DNA of 64,000 nucleotides from assembly GCF_029891735.1 (NCBI RefSeq), contig NZ_JANQDH010000108.1:1-64000 (forward strand), given 5' to 3'. This document shows, piece by piece, positions 18,623 to 28,582 of the stretch. The notes beneath the pieces are model-generated. The model searched no databases, was not told where the DNA came from, and saw only the letters and a list, made by a program, of their open reading frames with translations. Position numbers and translations under genes: made by a program. Source of the stretch: Chrysosporum bergii ANA360D. GTDB taxonomy: Bacteria; Cyanobacteriota; Cyanobacteriia; Cyanobacteriales; Nostocaceae. The stretch's first letter is position 1. Each line of letters begins with the position of its first letter.

Positions 18623-19510
18623 ATGAAAAGAATATTAATTACCGGAGCAAGTGGCTTTTTAGGATGGCATCTTTGCCAACTAGCCAAACAAGAATGGGAA
18701 GTTTATGGTACTTATAACACCCATGCTCTAGATTTACCAGGGACAAAAATACTGCCAGTAAACTTAACAGATTTTTCCGACTTAAAGCGACTCTTTCAGG
18801 ATATCAATCCCACAGCAGTAATTCATACCGCAGCACAATCTAAACCTAACCATTGTCAGACTTATCCCCAAGAATCTTATACCATTAATGTCACAGCATC
18901 TTGGAACATTGCTGGACTGTGCGCTGATTATTCCATACCCTGCGCTTTTACTTCAACTGACCTGGTTTTTGATGGTTTAAACCCACCTTATCAAGAAACA
19001 GATTCTGTGTGTCCTGTTAATATTTACGGCGAACAAAAAGTCATGGCGGAAACAGGTATGTTAGAACGATATCCCATGACAGCAGTATGTAGAATGCCGT
19101 TAATGTTTGGTGTGTCCACACCCACGGCTAAAAGCTTTATTCAACCATGTATAGAAACCTTAAAAGAGGGCAAAGAATTAAAATTATTCATAGACGAATT
19201 TCGTACCCCCATCAGTGGAATCACAGCCGCCCAAGGAATTTTATTAGCTTTAGAAAAAGTTAATGGGCTGATTCACCTAGGGGGGAAAGAGCGAATTTCC
19301 CGTTATGATTTCGGCAGGCTGTTAGTGGAAGTATTTCAACTCCCAGCAATTGGACTAAAAAGTTGCCGACAGCAAGATGTAAAAATGGCAGCACCTAGAC
19401 CGGCAGATGTTTCTTTGGATAGTTCCCAAGCCTTTTCATGGGGGTATCAACCTTTATCTATCAAGTCAGAATTAGAGCGAATTAATAACATTGAACCAAT
19501 GAAGCCTTAA
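18623..19510 (+). CDS. RmlD-like NAD(P)-dependent sugar reductase (SDR)
   Basis: 295 residues. Extended SDR fold: GASGFLGWHL dinucleotide-binding loop near the start, VIHTAAQSKPNHCQ, FTSTDLVFDG, and the catalytic Tyr-x3-Lys in YGEQK (about residue 135). Closest recognisable family is RmlD/dTDP-4-dehydrorhamnose reductase. Without rmlABC next to it the sugar substrate cannot be assigned; many cyanobacterial genomes carry such stand-alone members. It is convergent with gcvP; a shared hairpin lies between. Confidence 0.7.
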   Translation: MKRILITGASGFLGWHLCQLAKQEWEVYGTYNTHALDLPGTKILPVNLTDFSDLKRLFQDINPTAVIHTAAQSKPNHCQTYPQESYTINVTASWNIAGLCADYSIPCAFTSTDLVFDGLNPPYQETDSVCPVNIYGEQKVMAETGMLERYPMTAVCRMPLMFGVSTPTAKSFIQPCIETLKEGKELKLFIDEFRTPISGITAAQGILLALEKVNGLIHLGGKERISRYDFGRLLVEVFQLPAIGLKSCRQQDVKMAAPRPADVSLDSSQAFSWGYQPLSIKSELERINNIEPMKP

Positions 19511-19532
19511 CAAAGCATTATGCTTAGTTGTC

Positions 19533-19562
19533 GGTGCGTTAGGACCTAATCCATAACGCACC
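19533..19562. terminator. Hairpin between convergent genes
   Basis: GGTGCGTTA (19533-19541) pairs perfectly with TAACGCACC (19554-19562) over a 12-nt loop. It sits in the 69-bp gap between two convergent stop codons, so it may act on both strands, though no T-run follows. GGTGCGTTA-type palindromes are also a dispersed cyanobacterial repeat. Confidence 0.5.
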
Positions 19563-19579
19563 TGACCTACTCAAAAGAG

Positions 19580-22486
19580 TTAGTTATAAGCTTCCATTGG
19601 CAAACAAGAACAAACAAAATTGCGATCGCCAAAAGCTGCATCTACTCTACCCACACTCGGCCAGAACTTATGTTCTCGTGTCCAGGGTGCAGGGTAAGCA
19701 GCCTGTTCACGATCATAAGGATGATTCCACTCTCCTCTAATCAGGCTTTCAGCCGTGTGAGGTGCATTCTTTAACAAGTTATCCTCAATATCCATTTTAC
19801 CTGCTTCAATAGCGGAGATTTCCCCACGAATGGCAATCAAAGCATCACAGAAACGGTCTAACTCTTGTTTAGATTCGCTTTCTGTCGGTTCCACCATAAT
19901 AGTACCCGCCACAGGCCAAGAAACCGTGGGCGCGTGGAAACCGTAATCTATTAACCGCTTGGCAATGTCATCAATCTCAATGTTTGCAGATTTTTTCAGC
20001 GATCGCAAATCCAAAATACATTCATGAGCAACTAAATCATTTTTCCCCTTATACAAAACTGGGTAATAAGGACTGAGCCTGTGGGCGATGTAATTAGCAT
20101 TGAGAATTGCCACTTTAGTTGCATGAGTCAAAGCATCAGCACCCATCATGGCGATGTACATCCAAGAAATAACTAGGATACTAGCACTACCCCAAGGCGC
20201 AGCAGCAACCGCGCCAATAGCAGACTGCCGATTTGTGGGTATAATTGGGTGTCCGGGGAGAAAAGGTACAAGATGTTCAGCCACACCAATAGGCCCCATA
20301 CCAGGACCACCACCCCCATGAGGAATACAAAAAGTTTTGTGTAGATTCAAATGACAAACATCTGCGCCAATATCTCCAGGACGGCAAATACCCACCTGGG
20401 CATTCATATTCGCCCCATCCATGTATACTTGTCCACCGTGGCTATGGACAACAGCACAGATTTCTTGAATTGCTTCCTCAAACACACCATGAGTAGAAGG
20501 ATATGTCACCATCAAGGCCGCTAGTTCCGACTTATGCTTTTCTACCTTGGCCTTCAAGTCATTTAAATCAATATTACCTTGGGAATCACAAGCAACTGCA
20601 ACCACTTTCATCCCACACATTACCGCACTAGCTGGGTTAGTTCCATGGGCTGAGGAGGGAATCAAGCAAATATGCCGATGTCCCTCTCCGCGAGTTTCGT
20701 GATATTGACGAATCACTAAAAGTCCTGTGTATTCCCCTTGAGAACCAGCATTAGGTTGTAGAGAAATTCCTGCAAATCCAGTAATTTCAGCCAACCATGT
20801 TTCTAGTTGCTGGAAGAGAACTTGATAACCCTGTGTTTGGGTAAGAGGGGCGAATGGATGAATTTTACCAAATTGCTCCCAAGTCACAGGAATCATCTCA
20901 GCCGTTGCATTCAGTTTCATTGTACATGACCCCAAGGGAATCATGGATGTAGTTAAGGATAAATCCTTGGTTTCTAATTGATGCAGGTAACGCAACAACT
21001 CAGTTTCTGAATGATAGCGGTTGAAGACAGGATGAGTGAGGTAACTGCTACTGCGAGGGAAGGGCAGGTGAGAAGATGAGGAAGAAGTTAATTCTTCTGT
21101 GGTAAAAGGTAGGTCATCTGTAAAAGCCAAAATTTGCCAGAGGTCAATTAAATCTTCTGGTGTGGTGGTTTCGTCTAAGGAAATACCCACAGATGTGGTA
21201 TCAAAAACCCGTAGGTTAATATTTCGCCTTTGGCAAGCCTCCAGAATTTCTGACAGGGATTTTGTCCCTAATTCTACTCGCAGAGTATCAAAAAAATGTT
21301 CAGAACTAATGCTGTAACCTAGTCGTTTTAGCCCTGCTGCCAAAGTTGCCGTTAATTTGTGGATATTCTCAGCAATATTCTTTATACCATCAGCACCATG
21401 ATATACAGCATACATACTCGCCATTACTGCCAATAATACTTGTGCTGTACAGATATTACTAGTGGCTTGTTCCCTGCGGATGTGCTGCTCACGGGTTTGT
21501 AAGGCCAGACGTAAGGCGGTTTTACCATGAGTATCTTTAGAAACTCCAACAATGCGCCCTGGAACTTGGCGCTTATATTGTTCCTTGGTAGCAAAATAGG
21601 CTGCATGGGGTCCCCCAAACCCCAAAGGAATACCGAAGCGCTGAGTACTGCCTACAGCAATATCAGCACCAAATTCTCCTGGTGGTGTCAGTAGACTTAA
21701 GCTTAAAGGGTCTGCTGCTACCGTTACCAATGCACCCTGAGCATGGGCTTTTTCAATAAAAGCGCGGTAGTCATAAATCGTGCCATCACTGGCAGGATAT
21801 GGCAGAATTGCCCCAAAAATCCGTTGGTCAAACTCAAATGACTGATGATCGCCCACAATAATCTTAATCCCCAAGGGGTTTGCTCTAGTTTGTAAGACAT
21901 TGATAGTTTGGGGATGGCAATCATGAGAGACAAAATAAGCGATGGCTTTACTTTTGCATACACCATAGCTGAGACTCATGGCTTCTGCTGCTGCTGTAGC
22001 CTCATCCAGTAATGAAGCATTGGCAATTTCCAAACCCGTGAGGTCAATAATCATGGTCTGAAAATTCAGCAGCGCTTCCAGTCGTCCCTGGGCAATTTCT
22101 GGCTGATAAGGTGTATAGGCTGTGTACCAACCAGGATTTTCTAGGATATTGCGCTGAATTACCGGGGGAGTAATGCAGTCGTAATATCCTGTACCGATGA
22201 AGGAACGGCACACTTGATTTTTAGCAGCAATTTGTTTTAATTGTGCCAGTGCTGCATACTCACTTTGGGCTGCTGGCAAGTTGAGTTTTTTTTTCAGCCG
22301 GATAGCTTGGGGTACTGTTTTATCTATCAAGGAGTCCAGATCAGCAAAACCCAAAACACCAAGCATTTCTTGGATATCTTGGGAGTTGGGGCCAATGTGT
22401 CGTTGTGAGAAGTTGCTTGACTTGGAACTCCTTTGACTCCCTGTTTGTTGGTCCTTTGATATAGGACTAGAGGCGAAATACACCAC
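19580..22486 (-). CDS. gcvP: Glycine dehydrogenase (decarboxylating), P-protein
   Basis: 968 residues, the fused homodimeric form. P-protein decarboxylates glycine and passes the aminomethyl group to lipoyl-GcvH, a step of photorespiratory glycine metabolism. The PLP-binding lysine is Lys717 in [19 protein letters not shown]; the N-terminal half begins with [14 protein letters not shown] and has SYGVCKS and [10 protein letters not shown] motifs. It is third in the order gcvT-gcvH-gcvP, 125 bp after gcvH. The N-terminal 25 residues are Ser-rich and poorly conserved. Confidence 0.98.
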   Translation of the reverse strand: MVYFASSPISKDQQTGSQRSSKSSNFSQRHIGPNSQDIQEMLGVLGFADLDSLIDKTVPQAIRLKKKLNLPAAQSEYAALAQLKQIAAKNQVCRSFIGTGYYDCITPPVIQRNILENPGWYTAYTPYQPEIAQGRLEALLNFQTMIIDLTGLEIANASLLDEATAAAEAMSLSYGVCKSKAIAYFVSHDCHPQTINVLQTRANPLGIKIIVGDHQSFEFDQRIFGAILPYPASDGTIYDYRAFIEKAHAQGALVTVAADPLSLSLLTPPGEFGADIAVGSTQRFGIPLGFGGPHAAYFATKEQYKRQVPGRIVGVSKDTHGKTALRLALQTREQHIRREQATSNICTAQVLLAVMASMYAVYHGADGIKNIAENIHKLTATLAAGLKRLGYSISSEHFFDTLRVELGTKSLSEILEACQRRNINLRVFDTTSVGISLDETTTPEDLIDLWQILAFTDDLPFTTEELTSSSSSHLPFPRSSSYLTHPVFNRYHSETELLRYLHQLETKDLSLTTSMIPLGSCTMKLNATAEMIPVTWEQFGKIHPFAPLTQTQGYQVLFQQLETWLAEITGFAGISLQPNAGSQGEYTGLLVIRQYHETRGEGHRHICLIPSSAHGTNPASAVMCGMKVVAVACDSQGNIDLNDLKAKVEKHKSELAALMVTYPSTHGVFEEAIQEICAVVHSHGGQVYMDGANMNAQVGICRPGDIGADVCHLNLHKTFCIPHGGGGPGMGPIGVAEHLVPFLPGHPIIPTNRQSAIGAVAAAPWGSASILVISWMYIAMMGADALTHATKVAILNANYIAHRLSPYYPVLYKGKNDLVAHECILDLRSLKKSANIEIDDIAKRLIDYGFHAPTVSWPVAGTIMVEPTESESKQELDRFCDALIAIRGEISAIEAGKMDIEDNLLKNAPHTAESLIRGEWNHPYDREQAAYPAPWTREHKFWPSVGRVDAAFGDRNFVCSCLPMEAYN

Positions 22487-22611
22487 AAGTTAAACTCCAA
22501 ACGTAACTATTTCATATTTTGCAACAAATATTTGTAATAGGTGAGACTTACCCATCTGTTAATTAAATTAAGCAGGGGGGAGTAAATTAACCATTCTTCC
22601 CCCTCATTCCC

Positions 22612-22998
22612 CTACTCCCCTTCCACCAGAGCGCCATACTCATCGGCTGTCAAAGCATCCAGTACCTCGTCAGGGTCGTTGACACGTACCTTTATAAACC
22701 AAGCTTCCCCATAGGGATCATCTGCCACTTGTTCCGGAAATTCAAGCAAAGTCTCATTACGTTCTATCACTGTACCGGTTACTGGTGAGTTTAATTCTGC
22801 AACGGATTTCACAGATTCAATAGTGCCAAAAGATTCTCGCTTAGTAACAACGTCTCCCATCTCTGGCAGTTCCAAAAATACTATATCCCCGAGTTGGTCA
22901 ACGGCAAATTTAGTAATGCCAATGGTGGCAATTTCACCATCTAGTCGCACGTATTCATGACTATCGAGGTATCTACAATCGTTCGGCAGAAAAGACAT
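22612..22998 (-). CDS. gcvH: Glycine cleavage system H protein
   Basis: 128 residues. Carries the lipoyl arm that shuttles intermediates between GcvP, GcvT and the L protein. The lipoylation site is Lys64 in [12 protein letters not shown]. The rest of the fold ([20 protein letters not shown], then GEAWFIKV) is intact. It lies between gcvT and gcvP on the same strand with about 100-bp gaps. Confidence 0.97.
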   Translation of the reverse strand: MSFLPNDCRYLDSHEYVRLDGEIATIGITKFAVDQLGDIVFLELPEMGDVVTKRESFGTIESVKSVAELNSPVTGTVIERNETLLEFPEQVADDPYGEAWFIKVRVNDPDEVLDALTADEYGALVEGE

Positions 22999-23101
22999 AT
23001 CTTTTTTTCCTTTTTGGTCAAAATAGTTAAAGCCCCCAAGTTATCCAAGTTATGTTGAATAATCCACCATAACCTGAGATTGAGTAACTCAAAACACATT
23101 A

Positions 23102-24253
23102 TCAGCTAGTGAGGCGATTTGTGGAGCGATAAAAAGGACGTTTAACTAAAATAGCTGGGTAAGCCTTGCCACGTATTTCTACTTGTAGCTGTTCACCAAC
23201 CTTTGCCAGTTGGGTGGGAATGTAAGCCAAGGCGATGGGATGACCCAGTGTGGGCGATAAGGTTCCACTAGTAATTTCTCCCACAACTTCACCTGCGGAT
23301 AAAACAGGGTAGCCATGACGGGCAATATTACGCCCTAACATTTGTAACCCCATTAATCGCTTTTGCACTCCCTTTGCTTTTTGCTCTGCTATTACTTCTC
23401 CACCAATAAAATCACCTTTGCTATCCAGATGAACCAACCAACTCAAACCAGCTTCCAGAGGGGTGGTGGTATCGTCGATATCTTGGCCATAAAGTGCCAT
23501 TGCTGCTTCTAGTCGCAGGGTATCCCTAGCACCCAGTCCGCAGGGGGTAACGCCAGCTTGATAGAGTTGTCGCCACAATTGCACTCCCACATCTGGATCT
23601 ACCATCACTTCAAAGCCATCTTCCCCGGTGTAGCCCGTGCGGGCAATAAAAGCGGGTTGATCTAGTATGGTGGCTTGGAGATGACCAAAAGCTGTAATTG
23701 GTTGTAAGTCTTCTTTTACCAGGGGCTGGAGATACTCAACGGCTTTTGGCCCTTGCACAGCAATTAAAACTTGTGTCGCCGACTGGTCTATGAGTTGCAC
23801 CTGATTTAAGTCCAGCTGTTGCTCTAGCCATGCTTTATCTTTACTAGTGGTTGAGGCATTGACAACCATCACAGCTGTTTGTGAACCGGTGGCATCTTCA
23901 CCTTGATAATAAATAATCACATCGTCAATAATTCCCCCTTGGGAATTTAACAATACGGTGTATTGCGCTTGTCCTGGTTGTAACCGCTTTAAGTCGGAAG
24001 GTACTAAACCCTGGAGTTGGTTGATCAAGTTTTCACCCCGGAGGGTAAACTTGCCCATGTGGGAAATATCAAACATCCCCACAGCATTTCTCACCGCTTC
24101 ATGTTCGCGGTTAATACCAGCAAATTGTACTGGCATTTCCCAACCGCCAAAGCCGGTAAAGCGGGCTTTGAGTTCTACACCTACTTGATATAAAGGAGTT
24201 CGTCTTAGGGATGGGGTGATGTGTTCTTGATTAGCCACGGGTAATTTTGCCAT
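23102..24253 (-). CDS. gcvT: Aminomethyltransferase (glycine cleavage T protein)
   Basis: 383 residues. Transfers the methylene group to tetrahydrofolate, releasing ammonia. Family motifs: FGGWEMPVQFAGINREHEAVR near the start, FDISHMGKF, RTGYTGEDGFEV, GLGARDTLRLEAAMALYG and GEITSGTLSPTLG near the end. It heads the gcvTHP operon. The 59-bp gap upstream is too short for a glycine riboswitch, and I see none. Confidence 0.97.
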   Translation of the reverse strand: MAKLPVANQEHITPSLRRTPLYQVGVELKARFTGFGGWEMPVQFAGINREHEAVRNAVGMFDISHMGKFTLRGENLINQLQGLVPSDLKRLQPGQAQYTVLLNSQGGIIDDVIIYYQGEDATGSQTAVMVVNASTTSKDKAWLEQQLDLNQVQLIDQSATQVLIAVQGPKAVEYLQPLVKEDLQPITAFGHLQATILDQPAFIARTGYTGEDGFEVMVDPDVGVQLWRQLYQAGVTPCGLGARDTLRLEAAMALYGQDIDDTTTPLEAGLSWLVHLDSKGDFIGGEVIAEQKAKGVQKRLMGLQMLGRNIARHGYPVLSAGEVVGEITSGTLSPTLGHPIALAYIPTQLAKVGEQLQVEIRGKAYPAILVKRPFYRSTNRLTS

Positions 24254-24312
24254 CGCACGTCAATATATATCCTAGGGGATGCTTGATATTTTGACCGAAA
24301 CAATGGGACAGA

Positions 24313-24879
24313 TTAATTTCCTAAAATTTTATTAACCGCAATATTGACATCAGGGAAAGCTAGAATTGATAAGCTTTCACCTTGAGAAAACTTTTCCATC
24401 ACCTGATATCCTGCGGTAGTAGGTTGTTGATAAACTTCCACAATTTTCTGGTTAATATCTACTAACCACACTTCTATGATGTTTGCTGCGGCATATAAAG
24501 GAATTTTCTCTTCCCGGTCATACATGACAGTAGAATCAGCTACTTCGATTACTAAAAAAATATCTTCAGCTTGGGGGTGTGCTGTTTGATAAAAATCATC
24601 ACGGCGTTTGAGTAATGCCACATCTGGTTGAGGTTCTGAGTTATTGTTCAACACAATAGGGTTTTGAGCAGCAACTATGACTTGTTGACCCAACACCTGC
24701 ACCAACCCATTCACCAGTCGATTTACACAAGCTGCGTGTTTTGTCCCTATGGGTGACATTTCAATAATTTCTCCCCGGATCAGTTCCACTCGGTCATCCT
24801 CTGTGAAAATTCCTGACTCAGCCATTTTGTGATATTCCCCAACTGTGAATTTTCGTCTTAGCAATTGCACAGACATCAT
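24313..24879 (-). CDS. Uma2 family (DUF820) putative endonuclease-fold protein
   Basis: About 188 residues from the ATG at 24879, which has GGGG a few bases upstream. Shows the Uma2 pattern: FTVGEYHKMAESGIFTEDDRVELIRGEII, then EPQPDVALLKR, then FLVIEVADST and a late Lys (PLYAAANIIEVWLVD), i.e. a PD-(D/E)xK-like core. These proteins are abundant in cyanobacteria, usually many paralogues, and their role is unsettled. It precedes gcvT on the same strand by about 60 bp and could be cotranscribed. Confidence 0.85.
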   Translation of the reverse strand: MMSVQLLRRKFTVGEYHKMAESGIFTEDDRVELIRGEIIEMSPIGTKHAACVNRLVNGLVQVLGQQVIVAAQNPIVLNNNSEPQPDVALLKRRDDFYQTAHPQAEDIFLVIEVADSTVMYDREEKIPLYAAANIIEVWLVDINQKIVEVYQQPTTAGYQVMEKFSQGESLSILAFPDVNIAVNKILGN

Positions 24880-25034
24880 GATCCCCACTGTTAGTTGATA
24901 ATCAATGCTCTCAATATTTTAGGTTTGCCCTGCCCAATTGATCAAATTTTTCCCCGTTAATCACATAAAGTTTGGATTATCAATAAGGTTTAATAGTGAA
25001 TAATATAATTGTTGAGATTTGTTAATAACAGACA

Positions 25035-25529
25035 ATGAAGTATATAAAGCTACTAGCTAGTTTGGTGTTAGCCACAATTCTGTTTTTATTTCCCCCGTCG
25101 GCGCAAGCTGCTAGTTCCTCCAGTATCACCCGTTCTGCTGGTGAGGAACTGATGGCTAAAGATTACTCTGGTCAAAATTTAGTAGGATATGAGTTTACCA
25201 ATGTAGTTTTAGAGAAGACTAACTTTAGTAATGCTGATTTCCGGGGCGGTGTGTTTAATGGTTCTCAGTTGGAGGGTGTAAATATGCACGGTGTAGATTT
25301 TAGTGATGGTATAGCCTATTTGACCCAGTTTCAAGATGCAGATCTAACCGATGCAATCTTTACTAATGCTATGATGTTACGTTCTGTTTTTAATCATGTT
25401 GACATCACTGGCGCTGATTTTACTGACGCAATTTTAGATGGGGTAGAGATTAAAAAACTTTGCGCTAAAGCGGCTGGGGTCAACTCTCGTACTGGTGTTG
25501 ATACTCGCGAGTCCTTGGGATGTAGATAA
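25035..25529 (+). CDS. Lumenal pentapeptide-repeat protein
   Basis: 164 residues with a clear Sec signal peptide (hydrophobic 7-20, cleavage near AQA-AS at about 25). The mature protein has tandem pentapeptides (NLVGYEFTNVVLEKTNFSNADFRGG onward) through about residue 140, then a conserved Cys-containing tail (KKLCAKAAGVNSRTGVDTRESLGC) resembling chloroplast lumen pentapeptide proteins of the TL15/TL17 type. The two Cys could form a disulfide. Location is inferred to be thylakoid lumen or periplasm; function unknown. An intrinsic terminator follows. Confidence 0.8.
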   Translation: MKYIKLLASLVLATILFLFPPSAQAASSSSITRSAGEELMAKDYSGQNLVGYEFTNVVLEKTNFSNADFRGGVFNGSQLEGVNMHGVDFSDGIAYLTQFQDADLTDAIFTNAMMLRSVFNHVDITGADFTDAILDGVEIKKLCAKAAGVNSRTGVDTRESLGCR

Positions 25530-25557
25530 AACAGATTGAAAGCACACTGCAAGAGTT

Positions 25558-25592
25558 GTAGAGACTTTCTGGAGAAAGTCCCTACATTTTTT
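25558..25592 (+). terminator. Intrinsic terminator
   Basis: GTAG-a-GACTTTC (25558-25569), loop TGGA, GAAAGTC-c-CTAC (25574-25585), then A and TTTTTT. An 11-bp stem with one mismatch and a T-tract, 29 bp after the lumenal pentapeptide gene. Confidence 0.85.
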
Positions 25593-25648
25593 CCCAACAA
25601 AATGTTAGAGAATACCGCTCATTCGCTCATTAATATAAATAAAATATA

Positions 25649-25721
25649 TGGAGCTAAGCGGATTCGAACCGCTGACCCCCTCAATGCCATTGAGATGCGC
25701 TACCAACTGCGCTATAGCCCC
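25649..25721 (-). tRNA. tRNA-Ala (anticodon GGC)
   Basis: 73 nt on the minus strand. Acceptor stem GGGGCTA/TAGCTCC with one G-T pair, D stem GCGC/GCGC, anticodon loop ATGGCAT giving GGC, T arm AGCGG-TTCGAAT-CCGCT, discriminator A. The 3' CCA is not encoded. All four stems form. It reads GCC and GCU alanine codons. Confidence 0.97.
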
Positions 25722-25840
25722 ATGCGATGCTTTTTCATAATGCCTCAATATTTCAGGTTTGTCAAGCCCTACTAGTTAAATTTTGCTAATTAATTTTTGC
25801 TAATTAAATTTTGTGCGGATTTTCTACTACTGAGGACTTT

Positions 25841-26032
25841 CTAAGACAATTGTAACAAATAACTCATACAATGTCCCATGAGGAAATAAACTACCAACAT
25901 GGCAGCCGCAGCCACAGCAACCAGAGTTCCAGCCAACATTAAAGAAAATTCTTTATGCTCCACAGCTTTTTCCATCAGGTGCAGAGACCAAGCCACTAAA
26001 GCCACGTCAAACAGTAAGATAAAGACCAGCAT
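25841..26032 (-). CDS. Small two-helix membrane protein
   Basis: 63 residues with two hydrophobic segments (about 2-19 and 31-52) joined by a short charged loop (MEKAVEHKEFSLM). No ribosome-binding site stands out. It resembles small conserved cyanobacterial membrane proteins of unknown function; coding is supported by the hydrophobic pattern and clean ORF in an otherwise gene-free gap between tRNA-Ala and hisF. Confidence 0.6.
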   Translation of the reverse strand: MLVFILLFDVALVAWSLHLMEKAVEHKEFSLMLAGTLVAVAAAAMLVVYFLMGHCMSYLLQLS

Positions 26033-26146
26033 AATATTTCTTAATATTTATTCATAGTTTTAAACCAATCTTAACACCCTTTTAGAGAACTGTATCTAAC
26101 CGCTGATAGATGTAGTTAAACTTTGATGATATTGTTGCCATCAAGG

Positions 26147-26914
26147 TCATAAGCGTACTGGTACTGAACGATCGCGCAAATAGTTTTTAATTTCCGCCAC
26201 GCTTAATTGCCCATAATGAAGTAATGATGCCAGTAGTGCCGCTTCCGCTTTGCCCTCAGTTAGTGCTGTGTAAATATGCTCACAGTTACCCGCCCCCCCA
26301 GAAGCAATGACTGGAATTTGTACAGATTCGGCGATGGCTCTAGTTAGCTCTAAGTCGTAGCCAGCTTGAGTACCGTCAGCATCCATACTAGTCACCAGTA
26401 ATTCTCCAGCTCCACGTTTTTCAACCTCCAGTGCCCAACGTTGGGCATCTAAACCAGTGTTTTCCCTACCACCGCGCACATAAACATCCCAGCCTGGATT
26501 GTTGGGATCTGTCCTGCGTCTAGCATCAATGGCAACAACTATACATTGATTACCAAAGCGATCGCTGGACCGATTAATCAAGTCTGGGTCGCGTACTGCC
26601 GCAGAATTAATACTAACCTTGTCAGCCCCAGCTCGTAATAAAGCTTTAACATTTTCTAAGGATTGAATACCACCACCCACCGTCAAGGGAATAAAAACCT
26701 GTTCAGCAGTGCGGTAAACCACCTCAATAATTGTGTCCCGGTCTTCATGAGTAGCGGTAATATCCAGAAACACTAACTCATCAGCCCCGGCTTGGTTGTA
26801 AACCTTTGCCAGTTCTACAGGATCCCCTGCATCTTTGAGTTCTACAAAGTTAACTCCTTTAACAACACGTCCCGCCTTCACATCTAAGCAAGGTAAAATT
26901 CTTTTAGACAACAT
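26147..26914 (-). CDS. hisF: Imidazole glycerol phosphate synthase cyclase subunit
   Basis: 255 residues, a (beta/alpha)8 barrel. HisF with the HisH glutaminase makes IGP and AICAR. Catalytic acids are in [17 protein letters not shown] (Asp11) and the second-half strand [15 protein letters not shown] (Asp about 130-132); phosphate loops are GGGIQS and ASGGAG. hisH is not adjacent. Confidence 0.97.
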   Translation of the reverse strand: MLSKRILPCLDVKAGRVVKGVNFVELKDAGDPVELAKVYNQAGADELVFLDITATHEDRDTIIEVVYRTAEQVFIPLTVGGGIQSLENVKALLRAGADKVSINSAAVRDPDLINRSSDRFGNQCIVVAIDARRRTDPNNPGWDVYVRGGRENTGLDAQRWALEVEKRGAGELLVTSMDADGTQAGYDLELTRAIAESVQIPVIASGGAGNCEHIYTALTEGKAEAALLASLLHYGQLSVAEIKNYLRDRSVPVRL

Positions 26915-27069
26915 AATAATTTTTTCAGTTTTGGGTAATCGTCTGGAATTTAAATTTTAAATTGATGCGTGTAGTTATCACAGAAAAATTTTCCTTTTGT
27001 TTACTCACACTAGCCTTGAGGCCTAAATGGCCTTACCACAGTCTTTTAGTCCAAGTTGATAGCTGAATT

Positions 27070-28179
27070 ATGGCCATAATCTCCTCAAAAAAACAGCCTC
27101 AAGAACCCAACGGACAACCACAGCCCAAGCGGGGGTCAACTGACAAACCCGCCCATGAGAACATTTTGCAACCTCAAGCCACCAATGACGAACCAGAAGA
27201 GCAAGAAGAAAGCATTAGACCACAGCGATTTGCCGATTACATCGGACAGAAAGACTTAAAAGATGTGTTAGATATTGCCATCAAAGCAGCTAAGTCAAGG
27301 GCTGAAGTGCTAGATCATTTGCTGCTGTACGGACCCCCAGGATTGGGTAAAACAACAATGGCAATAATTTTAGCATCAGAAATGGGAGTCAACTACAAAA
27401 TCACCAGTGCCCCAGCCCTAGAACGTCCTAGAGATATTGTTGGGCTACTAGTGAATCTCCAACCTGGAGATGTTTTATTTATTGATGAAATTCACCGTTT
27501 GTCGCGCATGACAGAGGAAATTCTTTATCCAGCCATGGAAGATTATCGTTTAGATATCACCATTGGCAAAGGTTCCAGCGCCCGGATCCGCAGCATACCA
27601 CTGAATAAATTTACCTTAGTGGGAGCTACCACTCGTGTGGGGGCTTTGACTTCACCATTACGCGATCGCTTTGGGTTAATCCAAAAACTGCGCTTTTACG
27701 AAGTTGAAGAACTCAGCCAAATTGTCTCTAGAAGCGCTCACCTGTTGAAAACCCCCATAGCAGAAGATGGCGCTACAGAAATTGCCCGACGTTCTAGGGG
27801 CACACCAAGGATAGCCAATAGATTACTTAAACGTGTACGTGATTATGTAGAAGTAAAACAGGCGGGTGTAATTACTGAAAGCGTTGCTTCCGAGGCACTA
27901 CAACTATTTCAAGTAGATCCATGCGGTTTAGATTGGACAGATCGCCGGATGCTGAGTGTGATAATTGAACAGTTCAACGGTGGACCAGTGGGATTAGAAA
28001 CAATTGCGGCTGCTACAGGTGAAGATACCCAAACAATTGAAGAAGTTTATGAACCTTACCTCATGCAAATTGGCTATTTAAGCCGCACTCCCAGGGGGAG
28101 AATAGCAACCACCGCAGCATACCGACATTTAGGCTTTAAATCGTCTATTGACATACTCACCGGCCTTGAAGGTCGGTGA
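27070..28179 (+). CDS. ruvB: Holliday junction helicase motor RuvB (3' end from a mobile element)
   Basis: 369 residues. An extended Gln/Glu-rich N-terminus (1-48), then AAA+ core: Walker A GPPGLGKT (88-95), Walker B LFIDEIH, sensor 1 GATTR with the arginine finger region, and winged helix ([33 protein letters not shown]). RuvB drives branch migration with RuvA. The last ten codons ([10 protein letters not shown] and stop) are not typical RuvB; they read through the palindromic right end of an IS200/IS605-type remnant starting at 28148, whose hairpin also supplies the stop codon. The core is intact, so activity is likely kept. Confidence 0.95.
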   Translation: MAIISSKKQPQEPNGQPQPKRGSTDKPAHENILQPQATNDEPEEQEESIRPQRFADYIGQKDLKDVLDIAIKAAKSRAEVLDHLLLYGPPGLGKTTMAIILASEMGVNYKITSAPALERPRDIVGLLVNLQPGDVLFIDEIHRLSRMTEEILYPAMEDYRLDITIGKGSSARIRSIPLNKFTLVGATTRVGALTSPLRDRFGLIQKLRFYEVEELSQIVSRSAHLLKTPIAEDGATEIARRSRGTPRIANRLLKRVRDYVEVKQAGVITESVASEALQLFQVDPCGLDWTDRRMLSVIIEQFNGGPVGLETIAAATGEDTQTIEEVYEPYLMQIGYLSRTPRGRIATTAAYRHLGFKSSIDILTGLEGR

Positions 28180-28400
28180 TTCTTGAGAGTTCACAGTAAC
28201 TCGCTGCCGAAACAGTCTTACAGTCACTCCCTGTCCATTTTAGGTGGTGCCGATACCCCATGCCGGCCATTTTTATATTCTTAGCAGCATTCTCACGGCT
28301 TTTCTTCTACCAGATGACCCCTTTTTCTTTTTATAAATATTGCGTTGAACCCGCTTAATATATTTTTCAGCGAAAGGATAAAAAAGATTAAAAAATATAC
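28148..28400 (-). mobile_element. Remnant of an IS200/IS605-type (TnpB) element, right end
   Basis: The right-end hairpin is TCACCGGCCTT...AAGGTCGGTGA (28157-28179), preceded by TTGACATAC. On the minus strand it is joined to TnpB-like coding sequence. No TnpA and no complete TnpB are present, so it is non-autonomous. The leftward boundary is not clear. A stripped-down palindrome with the same TTGACATACTCACCG arm occurs at 29391-29422 after the next gene. Confidence 0.65.
28157..28360 (-). pseudogene. TnpB fragment with internal deletion
   Basis: Reading minus strand, the last about 48 codons give RENAAKNIKMAGMGYRHH followed by a Ser/Cys-rich tail ending TDLQGR-stop inside the hairpin; this is the usual C-terminus of IS605 TnpB (the NAAxNI motif follows the third catalytic Asp). 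Just upstream, in another frame, RVQRNIYKKKKGSSGRRKA resembles the basic central helix of TnpB. The RuvC-like and zinc-ribbon parts in between are missing, so this is a deletion remnant with a frame break near 28295. Confidence 0.6.
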
Positions 28401-28582
28401 CAATACTTCATGATGAAGTTAAAACAAAAACCACCGTAGTTTTAATACCTAGGGCATCGTATATTAGAGGAGGGAATTAGTTCAATAATAGGGAAGGTGA
28501 TTAAAATCGCCAACGGCTAACCCCCATGTCTGAAGCCATTAGCTCTGCTCGCCGTTGATATTTAGGTCAAGGAAAATTATAG

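Noticed and set aside
24254-24312. Glycine riboswitch before gcvT
   Set aside because: The gap is only 59 bp and has no aptamer-like pairing.
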